Origin: Diaporthe sp. PMI_573
Lineage: Eukaryota > Ascomycota > Sordariomycetes > Diaporthales > Diaporthaceae
Assembly (NCBI GenBank): GCA_021399435.1
Contig: JAJTUP010000050.1
Location: 186,001 to 250,000 of the forward strand
Length of the DNA stretch: 64,000 nucleotides
Direction: 5' to 3'
In this document: piece by piece, positions 41,785 through 52,270 of the stretch
How the letters are laid out: the number at the start of each line of letters is the position of its first letter
Numbering within the stretch: the first letter of the stretch is position 1
Program-made: the position numbers and the translations under genes
Notes under the pieces: generated by a model
What the model was told of the DNA's origin: nothing
Database searches by the model: none
What the model saw: the letters and a program-made list of their open reading frames with translations, nothing else

Positions 41785-42574
41785 AGTGAAATGTCAATGG
41801 TGAGGCCGATCTGATTATTAGTGGATAGACCGTTGTGTTGGGTCGGTAGGAGACGACATGTAGGCGTCGTCAAAGTCCAAGCTGTCGCTTTAATCAGTGC
41901 TGTTGCCAGGGTGATGATGTAGCGTCTTGGGAACTTCCAGACCTGGGCCCAGCCCCACAGTGGCGATCACGTGGTTTCGCGTTTCTTGGCGCGTTCCCCA
42001 ACCTCCTTAATTTTCTTACTTGAACTCATTCTCATCGAAGCTTTCTCCACAACTATGTTCTTACCATTCGAACCCATCCAGATTTTCTACTCAAACCTAT
42101 CTAGCACACCTTATGTTTCAACGCCTCTACTGGGTACGGCCAGATCTACTTCTGGAGCACTGTTCTTCACAGGATCAGGCTCAGATCCGGCTTGTAGTCG
42201 ACGGCCTTGTCTCCAAAGGGTATCGCCCATGTGTCATGTCCTACACATGTCAATTCCCGATGGGACCAGACCATCGATACTAACGCTTTAGCTACGCGGT
42301 TACACAATAAGCGATCCAGGATGCCAAGTATCTGGGGTCGAAGAGGCCTGCGTGAGTCCTGCCCACGATCCTGAGCTGTATAGGCGCAGGACGGGCGTGC
42401 CCCCTTCCTTAAATGACCAGTCGACCGTATACCGTGGTTGACGTCTAACCTTGTCGCCACACCAAAGTTTGCCTGCCATCGCATGGCTATCCCTTTGGTA
42501 GAAGAGTGGTGAATCTATCAATATATATACACAAATGGCTCACTTCGGTACCGGCTTCGATGTTGTCGGACCAA
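41785..42574. other. Unassigned region
   Basis: Frames at 41971-42291 and 42167-42484 overlap on opposite strands and have no family likeness. Confidence 0.3.
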
Positions 42575-43205
42575 CGCAGACAAGGCGGTCACAGCGTCGG
42601 ACTGGGTCACGAAGGAGACTTCCTGGCCAGATTATATCTTCCCGCACTTCAATGGAGAAAAACTCGTCGTCAGACGAGGCACCCACCATGGGAAGGATCT
42701 CCCCGTGGAGCTGACCGATTTTGTGGTCCCAGGCTTGAATAGGCTCAAAGTAGCGACCCTGCTGACAAGATAGTCAGGAGCTTCCACTTGGCGGTCGAAG
42801 TCGTGGAGACCCTTAGCCACTCGGCAGTCCTGGAACAGGTCCGGGCGACAGGTGTGGTTGATTCCGCTGAGACTTTGGGGAAGATCAGGAAGAGAATCGA
42901 AGCGGTTCCAGACGAGGACGGAATTGCCGTGATTGATAGAAGTGGCGTCACATCGTCGGAGCTCTCCATAGACTTGACCGACCCGTTCCGCGCGAGCATA
43001 TTCTCGATACCAGCCCGTGGCTCAGCCTGTACTCACATGGAATGCTTTTGACCTTGAGACATGGCTGAACACACGCCCAATCAAGCAGCCGATCACAGTG
43101 GGTCAACAATACGTTTGCACGTCCCCGAAACGTTTAGAGCCGTCGGAGCCTGATAAGTGGAAATGCCCCATTTGTTTTGGTGATGGAAAGCCGAGGAGCC
43201 TATCG
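42575..43205 (+). pseudogene. SP-RING (MIZ/Siz-PIAS-type) protein fragment, frameshifted
   Basis: In successive frames: E-L-T-D-F-V-V-P-G-L-N-R-L-K-V, then L-A-V-E-V-V-E-T-L-S-H-S-A-V-L, then L-T-D-P-F-R-A-S-I-F-S-I-P-A-R-G, C-T-H-M-E-C-F, and after a frame change D-L-E-T-W-L-N ... W-K-C-P-I-C. The C-x-H-x2-C-F-D-L and W-K-C-P-I-C pattern is the SP-RING of SUMO E3 ligases. A stop at about 42770 and an extra T in the TTTT of TGCTTTTGAC (43045) break it. Substrate-recognition regions are not identifiable. Confidence 0.68.
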
Positions 43206-43225
43206 ATAGCTTTATGCTTAGTATC

Positions 43226-43388
43226 TACCTTCCCTACCTACCTTATCTTCTACCCACCAATCTACCCACTACTCTACCCACCACTCTACCCACTCTACCC
43301 GGGTAGGGTAGAGGAGACCACTCCTCTACCTGGGTAGGGTAGAGAAGTGGGTAGAGCTCCCTCTACTCTACAATGCCCAAGTATGGCG
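43226..43388. repeat. CTACCC-rich dispersed repeat (inverted relative to 61165-61285)
   Basis: Runs from tatctaccttccctacctac through ctctacccgggtagggtagag to ctctacaatgcccaagtatg. The same outer sequences occur at 61165-61285 as the reverse complement with a shorter middle. The core is palindromic. This may be a MITE-like or satellite repeat; no coding capacity. Confidence 0.75.
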
Positions 43389-43460
43389 CAGCGTCTCAGC
43401 CACTGGCATAGCGAAGGTCAAGACACAATAACACAAGAACCAGATCCTCAGTAACGTTGG

Positions 43461-43945
43461 TCATGCTCTTGAAATATCATGATATTCGGCAGCACCGGTA
43501 TCAGGGATGATCCCCTGAAACCTCATCCGTGAGTATCGTCCCTCGACGGTGAATTGACTAGCCGGGACGACGGCAGTGTCGGACGAGTCTTCCCATGTTC
43601 CTCTGGCGGTTGTTGTTGTACTTCTGGTCGAGGTAGAGAGCCTCGTCCTCGTCACCGTCGCCGTCGCCGTCGTCCTGGAAGTTGTGCTGCGGGTTGCGCT
43701 TCAGATTCAGCTCGAGAGAAGATCTCAAGTCCTGGAAGAGTTTCTCGCAAGGGGCTGCCGGCATGTACAGTGCGTGCTCAAACTCAGGCACACCTTCGCA
43801 GGCACGAAGAACATTCGTGCGGAGGACCTCGTCACCAGCGTATGCGGGACCGAGTGCCCGTTGGCACAGTTGCAGCCTATCGAGAAGCACACGAAGAACC
43901 TCTCGAGGGCTCTTGCCGACGTAGTCCTTACCGTTGCGCATATTC
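43461..43945 (-). mobile_element. LTR-retrotransposon gag/protease remnant
   Basis: On the minus strand, E-V-L-R-V-L-L-D-R-L-Q-L-C-Q-R-A-L-G and L-R-T-N-V-L-R-A-C-E-G-V-P resemble the Gag of fungal LTR elements. An acidic tract (D-G-D-G-D-G-D-E-D-E) and R-F-Q-G-I-I-P-D-T-G-A-A follow, the last being the aspartic protease active-site motif. Frame changes are needed between them. Reverse transcriptase and LTRs are absent. Confidence 0.5.
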
Positions 43946-44298
43946 TGGAAGGTTGTGTGGGTCCAGTCATGAAAGAAGGGCCGGCCGATGGCAAGATCGA
44001 GACGGGTGACATCCTCCTCGGGGGCGCTTCAAGAAGTCTTGGGCGCCATGTTGCGTTTGTTATCGATATCGGCCCAAGCGGAAGAGCTGCTAGAAAGGTG
44101 TACAAAAGCGTTATGCGAAAGAGATGGCTTGCGGGATTCTAGTCGGTTACGACTCGATTGTTCAGTCGTGGAGCGAAAAGCATTCGTCCTCATACCAATG
44201 TCCTGATTGCTGGTGTGAAGAACGTATGAACAAGTACGGGCATTTGGTGAATTAGGAGGATACAGGCTAGAAAAACACAGTCACGTGCGGAGTGTGCA

Positions 44299-44835
44299 TT
44301 ATTTTGGACGATTTGATAACGATGTAATGGCGTCGCTCCAGCGCACGTCGCCAGGTATGGCCCATTTGTTGGCAGCATTGTTAATATAGCGGAAGAGGAG
44401 CTCTTCCGTAGTCCTTCCACCTTCTCCCGCGCCATGATCGCAAGAAATTTGGAATGACTCCAAGCGTAGGGCATGCATGTCGTGCATAGCCTCGAGCAGC
44501 TCGAAGGAAATATTATAATTTTCGAGAATGATGCCGCGCAGGGAGACGGCGTGGCAGCGGATGAGGTCAATCAGGGCATTCTGCTGAATCGGGAGATTGT
44601 TTAAGAGCAGGAAGTGCAAGTGCGGCCAGATCGTCGAGCCGTCTTGGCCACCAAAGAGAACGTGGCGCAATGCTTGGCTGTCCTCAAGGATCTCGTCGCT
44701 TTGGCCTGGCTTGATAACGAATTCCTCATCGCGGTGATTCGAAAGAGAATCGAGGCACAGTGGCAGGACGAGATTATCGTGATAAAAGCTACTGGGGGCG
44801 AATGCAGCAGCGGTTAGCGTCCGCGTTCTTGCCAT
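44299..44835 (-). CDS. Leucine-rich F-box-like C-terminal fragment
   Basis: ATG at 44835 and 178 codons. The sequence W-P-H-L-H-F-L-L-L-N-N-L-P-I-Q-Q-N-A-L-I-D-L-I-R-C-H, S-L-R-G-I-I-L-E-N-Y and M-H-A-L-R-L-E-S-F-Q-I has the leucine spacing of the C-terminal LRR part of fungal F-box proteins. The F-box itself is missing, so this is probably a partial gene. Confidence 0.5.
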   Translation of the reverse strand: MARTRTLTAAAFAPSSFYHDNLVLPLCLDSLSNHRDEEFVIKPGQSDEILEDSQALRHVLFGGQDGSTIWPHLHFLLLNNLPIQQNALIDLIRCHAVSLRGIILENYNISFELLEAMHDMHALRLESFQISCDHGAGEGGRTTEELLFRYINNAANKWAIPGDVRWSDAITSLSNRPK

Positions 44836-45146
44836 CCTAAACTCGGGCCTACATACAGTGGAGCAGCTGTTTCAAATTTGGGAGCCACTAACAGGGTCAC
44901 AGCAATTTTACCTGTATATAAGATAGGTCTGCCCTTTCTGGCTACATTTTTCGTTTTGTGTATCCAACTCCCTGATAGGTCAGGGTCGTGCGAAAGGCTA
45001 AAACGAAACACCCCCACCTGATACTTGGGCAGGGATCATGTGGTTGAAACTTCGAAACATTTCCCCAACTACTTGCCGTTACCCATCTGCCGATCAAGAA
45101 GCGCTTCAACATTTTACTCCAGATTGTGAGCAGTATCAACCTCAAG

Positions 45147-45902
45147 ATGGCTACAAGACGCGTTCGGTTTGATTTCCTCTGTTATCGTGTACGCGTCAAG
45201 TTCGATGTATCCTACGACATACCTAATCGCATCGTCGGGGCAGGGGACGATTCCGACAAGGCGAAACCCGAGGAAAGGCAGTTGTGGGACGCAGCGATGG
45301 ATATCATTATGGAAAAGAGCGAGGCGACTTGCCTCCGGCGTGCCAGTCCGGCCCCGTGTGCGTGTGGATTACCAGCAGTGGCCACTGAATATCTACCTCC
45401 GATGGCATTCCTTGATGCTCCGGAACCTCACGTTGTGGTCGTCGTGGATCCGTTCTGCGGGGACCTGAAATGTCGGACCCGGACGCGGCAGCGAATGCTG
45501 CAAGTAATGTCGAGGAGCCGCTCTCCAGATGGTGGCCTTAGTGGTCCGGACCCAGGACTCTTCGCAGAGCTTATGTCCTGTAGAGTATGCAAGAAAAGAG
45601 AAGGGCTAAGGGAATGCGGGGGCTGTCACGTCGCGGGGTATTGTGGGCAAGAGCACCAAGAGGAGGACTGGCCAAACCACAAGGCTGAGTGTACGCCGTG
45701 GCCGACGTCGACATTCGATGCAAGGCGCCCCCTGGACGAGGCGGACGCTGACTCCGACACCAAAGTGACCTACAGCGCCGTCTTCAATGTCGCGGGACCT
45801 GGCGAGCCGCCGCGGTCCAGGGAGATTAGTCGAGAGGAGGTCGTGAGACGTTTATTGATGGGAGCAGCTGGAATGGAAGAGCTGGAAGTCGAGATGAAGT
45901 AA
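45147..45902 (+). CDS. MYND zinc-finger protein
   Basis: Intact 251-residue frame from the ATG at 45147 (M-A-T-R-R-V-R-F-D-F-L-C-Y). Near residues 148-186 is a MYND finger: C-R-V-C-K-K-R-E-G-L-R-E-C-G-G-C, Y-C-G-Q-E-H-Q, D-W-P-N-H-K-A-E-C. The N-terminal 140 residues are unassigned and the C-terminus is acidic. MYND fingers mediate protein-protein contacts; the partner is unknown. No intron is evident. Confidence 0.8.
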   Translation: MATRRVRFDFLCYRVRVKFDVSYDIPNRIVGAGDDSDKAKPEERQLWDAAMDIIMEKSEATCLRRASPAPCACGLPAVATEYLPPMAFLDAPEPHVVVVVDPFCGDLKCRTRTRQRMLQVMSRSRSPDGGLSGPDPGLFAELMSCRVCKKREGLRECGGCHVAGYCGQEHQEEDWPNHKAECTPWPTSTFDARRPLDEADADSDTKVTYSAVFNVAGPGEPPRSREISREEVVRRLLMGAAGMEELEVEMK

Positions 45903-46285
45903 AATGAGTTCAGAAAGCGAGCGCAGGGCCGCGCACAGATTGTTTCGAAGAAATTGTGAACTTCCCATAAAGTTTCCAACAAAGTGGGACCCTTACGCTG
46001 ACGAGGGCAACGGCAAGTGACCTATCACCCCATCAGCAGGGAGGTCCCCGGCAGGGCCACTCGGTCACATATCATGTCCGCTGCCGTAGATGCGCGTGAC
46101 AGATCGGCACAACGGAGTTCCGGGGGCTATTGTGTGTTGGTAGGCCGCTTGGGACTAGGTGATGAGGAGACCGTGACAGTACCATGGCACTCTGGCAAGA
46201 AAGAACAAGAGATATTCTGGCAACACTTAGAGGACTCCAGCTAACCAAAGGCGCTGCTGGATTGTCATAGATCACGCCGAACGTC

Positions 46286-47569
46286 ATGGGCAGAAAGCAG
46301 AGGATCTACCCACCGAGACGGCCGCTGGCCCGACTCCTTCCCAAGACACCGACCACACCACCAATTCAATGTCCTCCTATCGTTGTGACGCCGAGTCTTA
46401 AGCAGCGCGGTCCCAGACCAGGGACCGCTTACCGCACCCGCAGGAAACATACGAGACCAGTCCCTACCGAGAAAGATGCGCGGGTCGGCCAACCAGCACG
46501 GTCAGCAGCTCCCTCAATCTTTCCGATAGTGGATACTCCAGCCTCTCCGCTATTCCAAGAGCGAAAGAAGTCGTTGCATGAGGTTCTGAAGGCGATGGAT
46601 GAACGTTGGGAGCAGAGGGTGAGAGATTCGGCGGGCCATACATGGAGTGAGCCGAGACCGCGCGAGCTCGAGCTGGAGACCGTCTGTGACTTCTACAACA
46701 AGATGCATGACGAAAACACCATGGAGCTGACACACTGCGTCGTCTGCTATGAGCAGAAGGCATCCGTCGACGTCTCCGACTGGAAGTGGACGGTGTTCGA
46801 GCCGTTGTATCGGCAGGCGGAAACGCGCCTCACGCGCCAGGATCGGGAACATTTCGCATGCCGACAATGCTTCCCCCGTGAAGGGCCGGATGGGTTCCCT
46901 GTCTGCCAAGACTGTAGTCATGCCTTAGAGGCAGGTAAGCTCCCGCGTGCCTGCCAAGTCAACAACCTCGGCCTTGGATGCGTCCATAGATATCCGGCGG
47001 CACTGCGATACTTGACTCCAATGGAGGAACGGCTCATTGGCTTGTACATACCTTGTGGTTGGATCACCAAGTTCCAGATCGACATCGAGAAGGCTACCAA
47101 CGGCCGATATCGTAAGCACAAGAAGGGCCACATTACCGTATTCCCCAACGACGTGGAGAACTTGGTGTCGAAAGTGCTCCCGCACCCCATGATGAACGAG
47201 CTGGAGAGGATCCACGTGTGCTTCGTAGCACCACGGAAGCCGGTGCCTACCGACATTGCCTGGATGATGTCGGTGCGTCCCCAGCGGCTGAAAGGCGCGC
47301 TTACCTGGCTGAAGCGGTATAATCCGTTATTCCGAGATATTTGTATCAGTGAGGAGCACCTCCGGAGTTGGGGGGACTGGTGTTCCGGTACCGAGGTGCC
47401 GCAAGCTATATTCGATAGCATGGTCCCATACGAGCTGAGCGCGGAGGACCAAATCCGGACTGGATACTATGTGTCGGCCGTTGAGCGTGGTCGTGCAGAG
47501 CAACCTATTCGTACGGCCGAAGAGGTGCTAGCTACGCTGGAAGACAGCGAAGAAGTGCGACGTGCTTAG
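46286..47569 (+). mobile_element. Helitron-type replication protein N-terminus (DUF6570-like)
   Basis: A 427-codon intact frame from the ATG at 46286. Visible are C-V-V-C-Y-E-Q-K and later C-R-Q-C-F-P ... C-Q-D-C (zinc-binding), then L-T-P-M-E-E-R-L-I-G-L-Y-I-P-C-G-W-I, K-G-H-I-T-V-F-P-N-D-V-E-N-L-V and V-L-P-H-P-M. This is the DUF6570 region that precedes the Rep/helicase in fungal Helitrons. Rep (HUH) nuclease motifs are not found downstream. After 47569 the helicase C-terminal end follows in an overlapping frame, so an internal deletion removed everything between. Confidence 0.75.
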
Positions 47570-47753
47570 CTTGTACGTGCAATTGTCACGGTGCAAGCGG
47601 TTGCGGGACATACGGCTTGTACAGCCAATGCCAAGGGAGCACTTCGAACAGGCGCGGATGTATCCGGAGCTCATAGAAGGGGTCGATCGATTAAAAGAGC
47701 TAGCAAGACAGACGGTTGAGCGGTTTGAGGTCAGGCATGGGAAGCAAGGTTAG
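47562..47753 (+). mobile_element. PIF1-type helicase C-terminal end of a Helitron
   Basis: The frame L-Y-V-Q-L-S-R-C-K-R-L-R-D-I-R-L-V is the hallmark C-terminal motif of PIF1-family Helitron helicases, followed by a helical tail (E-L-A-R-Q-T-V-E-R-F) and stop at 47753. It overlaps the previous frame by 8 bp, consistent with a large internal deletion of one Helitron. Confidence 0.75.
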
Positions 47754-47901
47754 GAGGCAAATCTCCGTTTCGTTGACAGTAAAAACGGAGAGCGGAGCCA
47801 ACCAGAAGCCGTTTTATTAGCCAATCAGAAAGTAGCTAACTTTGCAACCAATCAGAGGCCAGGGACGGGCGGGGACTCAGGGTGTGAAGGGTCGGGCGCG
47901 A

Positions 47902-47957
47902 ATAAGAAAGACCTTCCTAACGGAAGGCATAAGAAAGACCTTCCTAACGGAAGGCAT
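47902..47957. repeat. Tandem 27-bp duplication containing CCTTCCTAACGGAAGG
   Basis: ataagaaagaccttcctaac followed by ggaaggc occurs twice, at about 47902 and 47929, without interruption. Each copy contains the inverted repeat CCTTCC-taac-GGAAGG, a potential short hairpin near the expected Helitron 3' end. Confidence 0.75.
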
Positions 47958-48089
47958 TGTCAAACAGCTACCTGCCGTAACAGCGATGTTACCCAAAGGA
48001 TCAAGCGCGAGCACATTGCAGATTGATATACATCCTATCATGTCCGTGACTGGGCCCTCAAACACGGAAATCGTGGGGCAGAGCCTATA

Positions 48090-48600
48090 ATTTGCCGAGA
48101 CGACAACGAAGCCCAAGCCGAGTCGCACGCTCGAGGCTGATGGAGACGGACGACATGCTCACGCTCCAAACCTTCGTCGTGTATCTAGTCGTACTGCGCT
48201 CGCGAGACCCAACCTACTCCTGGAACGCGACTGACTTGGCCATCCGGCTCGCACAAGCCCTAGGAATGCACCGTGACGGGAGCGCACTGGGCCTCAGCCC
48301 ATTTGATGCCGAAATACGCCGCCGGCTTTGGTGGGGAATTTGCATCCTGGACACACCTGCTTCCGAGGATCATTCGTGCTCTCCTGGGCTGTAAGCCATA
48401 ATCACTGTCACAATTTTCACTGATCCAGGCTGACCTGCTCGTAGCATGGAGCTCAGCAGCTCTGACTCGAGACCGCCGCTCAACGTGAACGACGCAGACC
48501 TTCATCCGGGCATGACTGAGTATTCTACCGAGTCCCTCGGCATGACGGATATGTCCTTCACGGCCGTTAGATGTTGGGCTTCTAGCATCTGGAGGACGAT
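48090..48600 (+). pseudogene. Captured fungal transcription-factor (fungal_trans) fragment
   Basis: Reads M-L-T-L-Q-T-F-V-V-Y-L-V, A-I-R-L-A-Q-A-L-G-M-H-R-D-G-S, S-P-F-D-A-E-I-R-R-R-L-W-W-G-I-C-I-L-D, then after a GT..AG intron (about 48392-48444) S-R-P-P-L-N-V-N-D-A-D-L. This is the signature core of the fungal-specific regulator domain (PF04082-type). No zinc cluster or ends are present. It lies between Helitron and pogo sequences. Confidence 0.7.
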
Positions 48601-48614
48601 GATTGATAAGTCGG

Positions 48615-49160
48615 CCACTGCACATTCGGCCCACCCTCCCATTCGGCCCACCCCACACCCGCGACCGCGACTGACCCACACCCTCACAAAAAACGCGTTT
48701 TCTTTACGAGGGATTTTTTTCTTCTCTTCATACTTTGCACACATCATCACTAGCCATCAATGAAGGGGTACACTGAAGCAGACGTGCAGGCAGCCCTCGA
48801 GGGGATCGCAGCAGGCGCCGGCGTACGAGAGGCCTCCTCACATTGGGGCGTTCCGAGGACCACACTTTATCATCGTCGCCACGGCGCCCAGAGCCATTCT
48901 GAGGCTGCAAATTGGCAGATGAGGTTATCGTCAACCCAGGAAAGCGAGTTAACTAAGTATGCACTCAATCAGACAACCCTGGGGCTGCCGTTGACGCATT
49001 TCGAATTGAGGACCTTCGCCGCCCGGATGACCACATCTGAGGTACGGCCACCACCGCTTGGCCGCAACTGGCTGAGTGCTTTTCTTGTGAGAAATCCAGA
49101 GATTCGAAGCAGCGTATTGCAAGGAGTCTCGCCTCCAGAGAGCTACAGGGTATGGATTTG
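48615..49160 (+). mobile_element. Fot1/pogo-like transposase N-terminal fragment
   Basis: ATG at 48760. M-K-G-Y-T-E-A-D-V-Q-A-A-L-E-G-I and V-P-R-T-T-L-Y-H-R form the psq-type helix-turn-helix. L-P-L-T-H-F-E-L-R-T-F-A-A-R-M and P-L-G-R-N-W-L-S-A-F-L form the CENP-B/Tc5-type DNA-binding domain, similar to the start of the 62557-64000 transposase. Upstream (about 48615-48660) are tandem cattcggcccaccc motifs, perhaps the element end. The catalytic part is replaced at about 49160 by helicase sequence. Confidence 0.75.
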
Positions 49161-49244
49161 GGTGAACACAATAATTCCGAGCAGGGATGCGGCAGTGGAC
49201 AAAATCGCTATTTCGGCCCTGATCAGAGGACAGAGGTGACGCTG

Positions 49245-50095
49245 GGCCGATCAACGTCCTATCGTGAAGCTGGGAAGAGGTCATCAGAGTTATGGACGTT
49301 AAATCAACGTCAAGCCCTTGTGTTGCATCTCCCGCTCCAGTTCCTTGACCAACAAGGCTATGGGAGAACTACCACAGCGCAAAAGCAACTCCGCCTTTAC
49401 ATAGGTGGTGAAGGTGGAACTGGAAAAACTCAGGTTCTGCATGCTCTGAGGGATGTGTTCCGAATGAAGAGTGAAGAGTACGCTGTAGAGATGACAGCGT
49501 CCTCAGCTATTGCTGCTTCTAAAATTGGTGGCCGTACAATTCACTCCGCTGTTGGCCTACAACCAGATCAACATGGTCGAAGCGGAAGCAAAAAGGGTGA
49601 TGGTCCCTCTGGGGAGGAGATTGCAAGATGGAAGCATAGACTGGTTCTTGTTATTGACGAGATCAGTATGCTTGGTGCAGCGACACTCGCTGACGTCGAC
49701 ACTCGGCTTCAGCAACTCCGATCAAGCAAGGAAGCATTTGGTGGCATTCCAATCATCATTTTCTCCGGAGACTTTTTCCAGTTTCCGCCTGTTAAGGACC
49801 GCTCAGTCTTGCTTCAACCACCGCAACTCGAGCGTAAGGAACAGGTGAATGTCAGAATACGACAAACCCGCGGTTTTCACTTGTTTAACGATTGTCACAA
49901 AGTCGTTATGTTAAAGCAACAGGTCCGAGCAAGCAGCTGCCCACAATTACGAGGAATCCTTAATCGTTTTCGCAAGGGGGAGCAAACGGAAGCTGATCAT
50001 GAACAACTTTGCACCCGCGCTCATAGAGAAGTGCCTTGGGTCCTTGGTTCAAAAGATGGGAAGATGCTCACACCTATTAATCAGCAGAGATGGGA
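49245..50095 (+). mobile_element. PIF1-like Helitron helicase core fragment
   Basis: The frame contains W-T-L-N-Q-R-Q-A-L-V-L, Walker A I-G-G-E-G-G-T-G-K-T-Q, A-S-S-A-I-A-A-S-K-I-G-G-R-T-I-H-S, Walker B V-L-V-I-D-E-I-S-M-L and F-S-G-D-F-F-Q-F-P-P-V, the ordered motifs of PIF1 helicases. It stops at about 50095 where hAT-C sequence begins. The C-terminal Y-V-Q-L-S-R motif is missing here but present at 47562, so the two may derive from the same or sibling elements. Confidence 0.8.
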
Positions 50096-51585
50096 CCAAA
50101 ATCTTTAACGCTGGTGATAACGACAAATGCCTCGAAGCGTTACAGCGTTCCTTCTCGATCGATCCAGAAGCAGACCGTATTCGCTGTATCGGCCATATTA
50201 TTAATCTCGTCGTTAAGGCTCTCTTATTTGGCGCAGGCATCAGCGCATGGGAGAAGAATCTTATTGAGGCTTCGGAGGAGCAGCGTGTAGCTCTCTGGAG
50301 CCTCAAAGGCGTCATTGGCAAGCTGCACAACCTCGTTATCTACATTAATCGCAACGACGCGCGTCGCGAGGTGTTGAGAGCTCGCATGCGCGTCACGAAG
50401 ACGAGCGACGGCAATCTCTTCGTCGGCGTGCTCCTCAATGACGGTGGCATTCGATGGAACGCGACATATTACATGATCGAGCGTGCTCTTAAGTGTCGCC
50501 CTGCCATCGATCTCTACCAGGCGCAGTGGAAGCCTCCAGATAAAAACGACAAGCACAAGAATGACTTCCTCGCCGAGGCTGATTGGCACGAGCTTGAGCT
50601 CTTCTATAAGCTCCTGCAGCCTTTCGAGCGACTCACGAAGCGACTACAAAGCCGTGCAGATAGCGAGGGCAACGAGGGTGGCCAAGGCTCGGTGTGGCAA
50701 GTACTCTACGCCATGGACTTCCTGCTTACGAAGCTTGAGAGCGTCAAAGAAGAGATTGACGCCATGGATGCAGATAATGAGGATGCCCTTCCTCCCTACT
50801 ACTCCGCCGGTGTGCTCGCTGCATGGTCAAAGATCAACACCTACTACGAGCTTACCGACCAGTCGCCTATCTACCGCATGGCCATCGCCCTCCACCCAGC
50901 CTACCAATTCGAATACTTCAGGGAGAAGTGGTGGAAGCGAGAGGATTGGATAAAGACAGCAGAGAAGGAGCTTACTGTATATTACGATCGCTTCGCCGCA
51001 GTCACGGTGGCCACTGAGCACGTCGACCAAGCCGAGACCTCTCCTTCTTCCTCGCCGACAATCGATGACGAATTCGATGCTTGGGGCCATACAACAGATC
51101 GACCACGCCGTGGCAAGAGGAGGAAGGTGGAGACTGAGTGGGAGGTCTGGATAAAGCAGGTGCCGTCGAAGGATGACATGACCGTTAAGAATCCTCTGGC
51201 GTGGTGGGTGGACCGACGCCACGTATGGCCTATTCTCAGCAAACTTGCTCTTAACATCTTCAGCACGCCAGCGATGAGCGCAGAGCCAGAGCGCGTATTC
51301 TCTGACGGTAGTGAGCTCATCACTGACAAGCGCAACGGCCTCGGCGATGACACAGTTGAAGCTGAGATGATACAGAAGAATTGGATTACTTCAAAGATCT
51401 TGCGCGGGATTTCTACACCAAGAGGTCTATACAAATTACCTGATTAGGCATAGTATATCAAGTACTTGACAAGTTGTCAATCGAGGTCGCTGATTAGTCA
51501 AGTCAAGCTTCAATCGAGCTGAGATAGGTTCAATCAATCGAGTTTGAGGGCCGAAATTGAACTCGATTGATTGTTAGCCACACTG
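50096..51585 (+). mobile_element. hAT-C remnant: transposase C-terminal two-thirds and right TIR
   Basis: From about 50110 to the stop at 51447: R-C-I-G-H-I-I-N-L-V-V-K-A-L-L, G-K-L-H-N-L-V-I-Y-I-N-R, N-P-L-A-W-W-V-D-R-R and M-S-A-E-P-E-R-V-F-S-D, the C-terminal core and dimerisation region of a hAT transposase (catalytic glutamate included). The 3' flank has repeated caatcgag motifs and ends TTAGCCACACTG at 51585. The BED finger and first catalytic aspartates are missing. Confidence 0.85.
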
Positions 51586-51620
51586 TCACTGAGAAACCAT
51601 TAACTAGCCAATACATCCAA

Positions 51621-52270
51621 AATGGCGGCATTTAAACGACTGATGGGCGAGATATCGCAGTAAGTACCCGCTAAAAGGCATTGGAACCTTCATCATTCCA
51701 CCAGGTCATTCATTCTCTGTCAGTCCTCTACCACCGCATCAACCCAAACACAGGCTTCCGCGTGGCGCTCTATGTCATCGCCTTCGTCATCACGACCTGT
51801 ACGTTTAAGACCACCCCCTGACTTAGTAGCTTGCCAAGGGCTGACACAAACATATCCACAAAGACACAATCGCCTTTACCGCCATCCTCTCTGGGCCGTG
51901 TAACCCGATGCACATCGTCACCGGCACCTGCCTTAATAACATCACGCTCGCGCAGGCCGTGCTAAATATTTCCACTGATGTGGTGCTAATTCTCATGCCT
52001 GTGGTGATGCTGTGGGGCCTGAACATGCCACAGAGGCAGAAGGTTTCCGTCTGTTGCATCCTCGCGCTAGCGTCGGGGTGCGTGAACCCATACCATTCTC
52101 TCACTTAGCCCCCACCCCTCAGATCGGTTCCTTGATAATGTACTGTTGTTCTATTAAGGGGAAGTGACACTTGCTAACAAGAATAACCCTTAAACAGGGC
52201 AGGTATAGCCTCCTGTGTCCGCATTGCCTGCATTCGCGCCATGCTCAAAAACCGAGACCTGCTCTACAGG
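51621..52270 (+). pseudogene. Fungal rhodopsin-domain membrane protein fragment
   Basis: Exons separated by short introns encode F-R-V-A-L-Y-V-I-A-F-V-I, G-P-C-N-P-M-H-I-V-T-G-T-C-L-N, A-V-L-N-I-S-T-D-V-V-L-I-L-M-P-V-V-M-L-W-G-L, P-Q-R-Q-K-V-S and G-I-A-S-C-V-R-I-A-C-I-R. This is the fungal integral-membrane rhodopsin-domain family (PF20684-type, often with CFEM). The N-terminal helices are absent (hAT-C lies upstream) and hAT-A copy 2 truncates it at 52270 after L-L-Y-R. Confidence 0.72.

Noticed and set aside
43576..44142. 188-codon plus-strand frame rich in Val/Leu
   Set aside because: Antisense to the gag/protease remnant; valine-rich stretch mirrors the minus-strand acidic tract.
46464..47421. 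Minus-strand frames overlapping the Helitron protein
   Set aside because: The plus frame has recognisable DUF6570 motifs; the minus ones have none.
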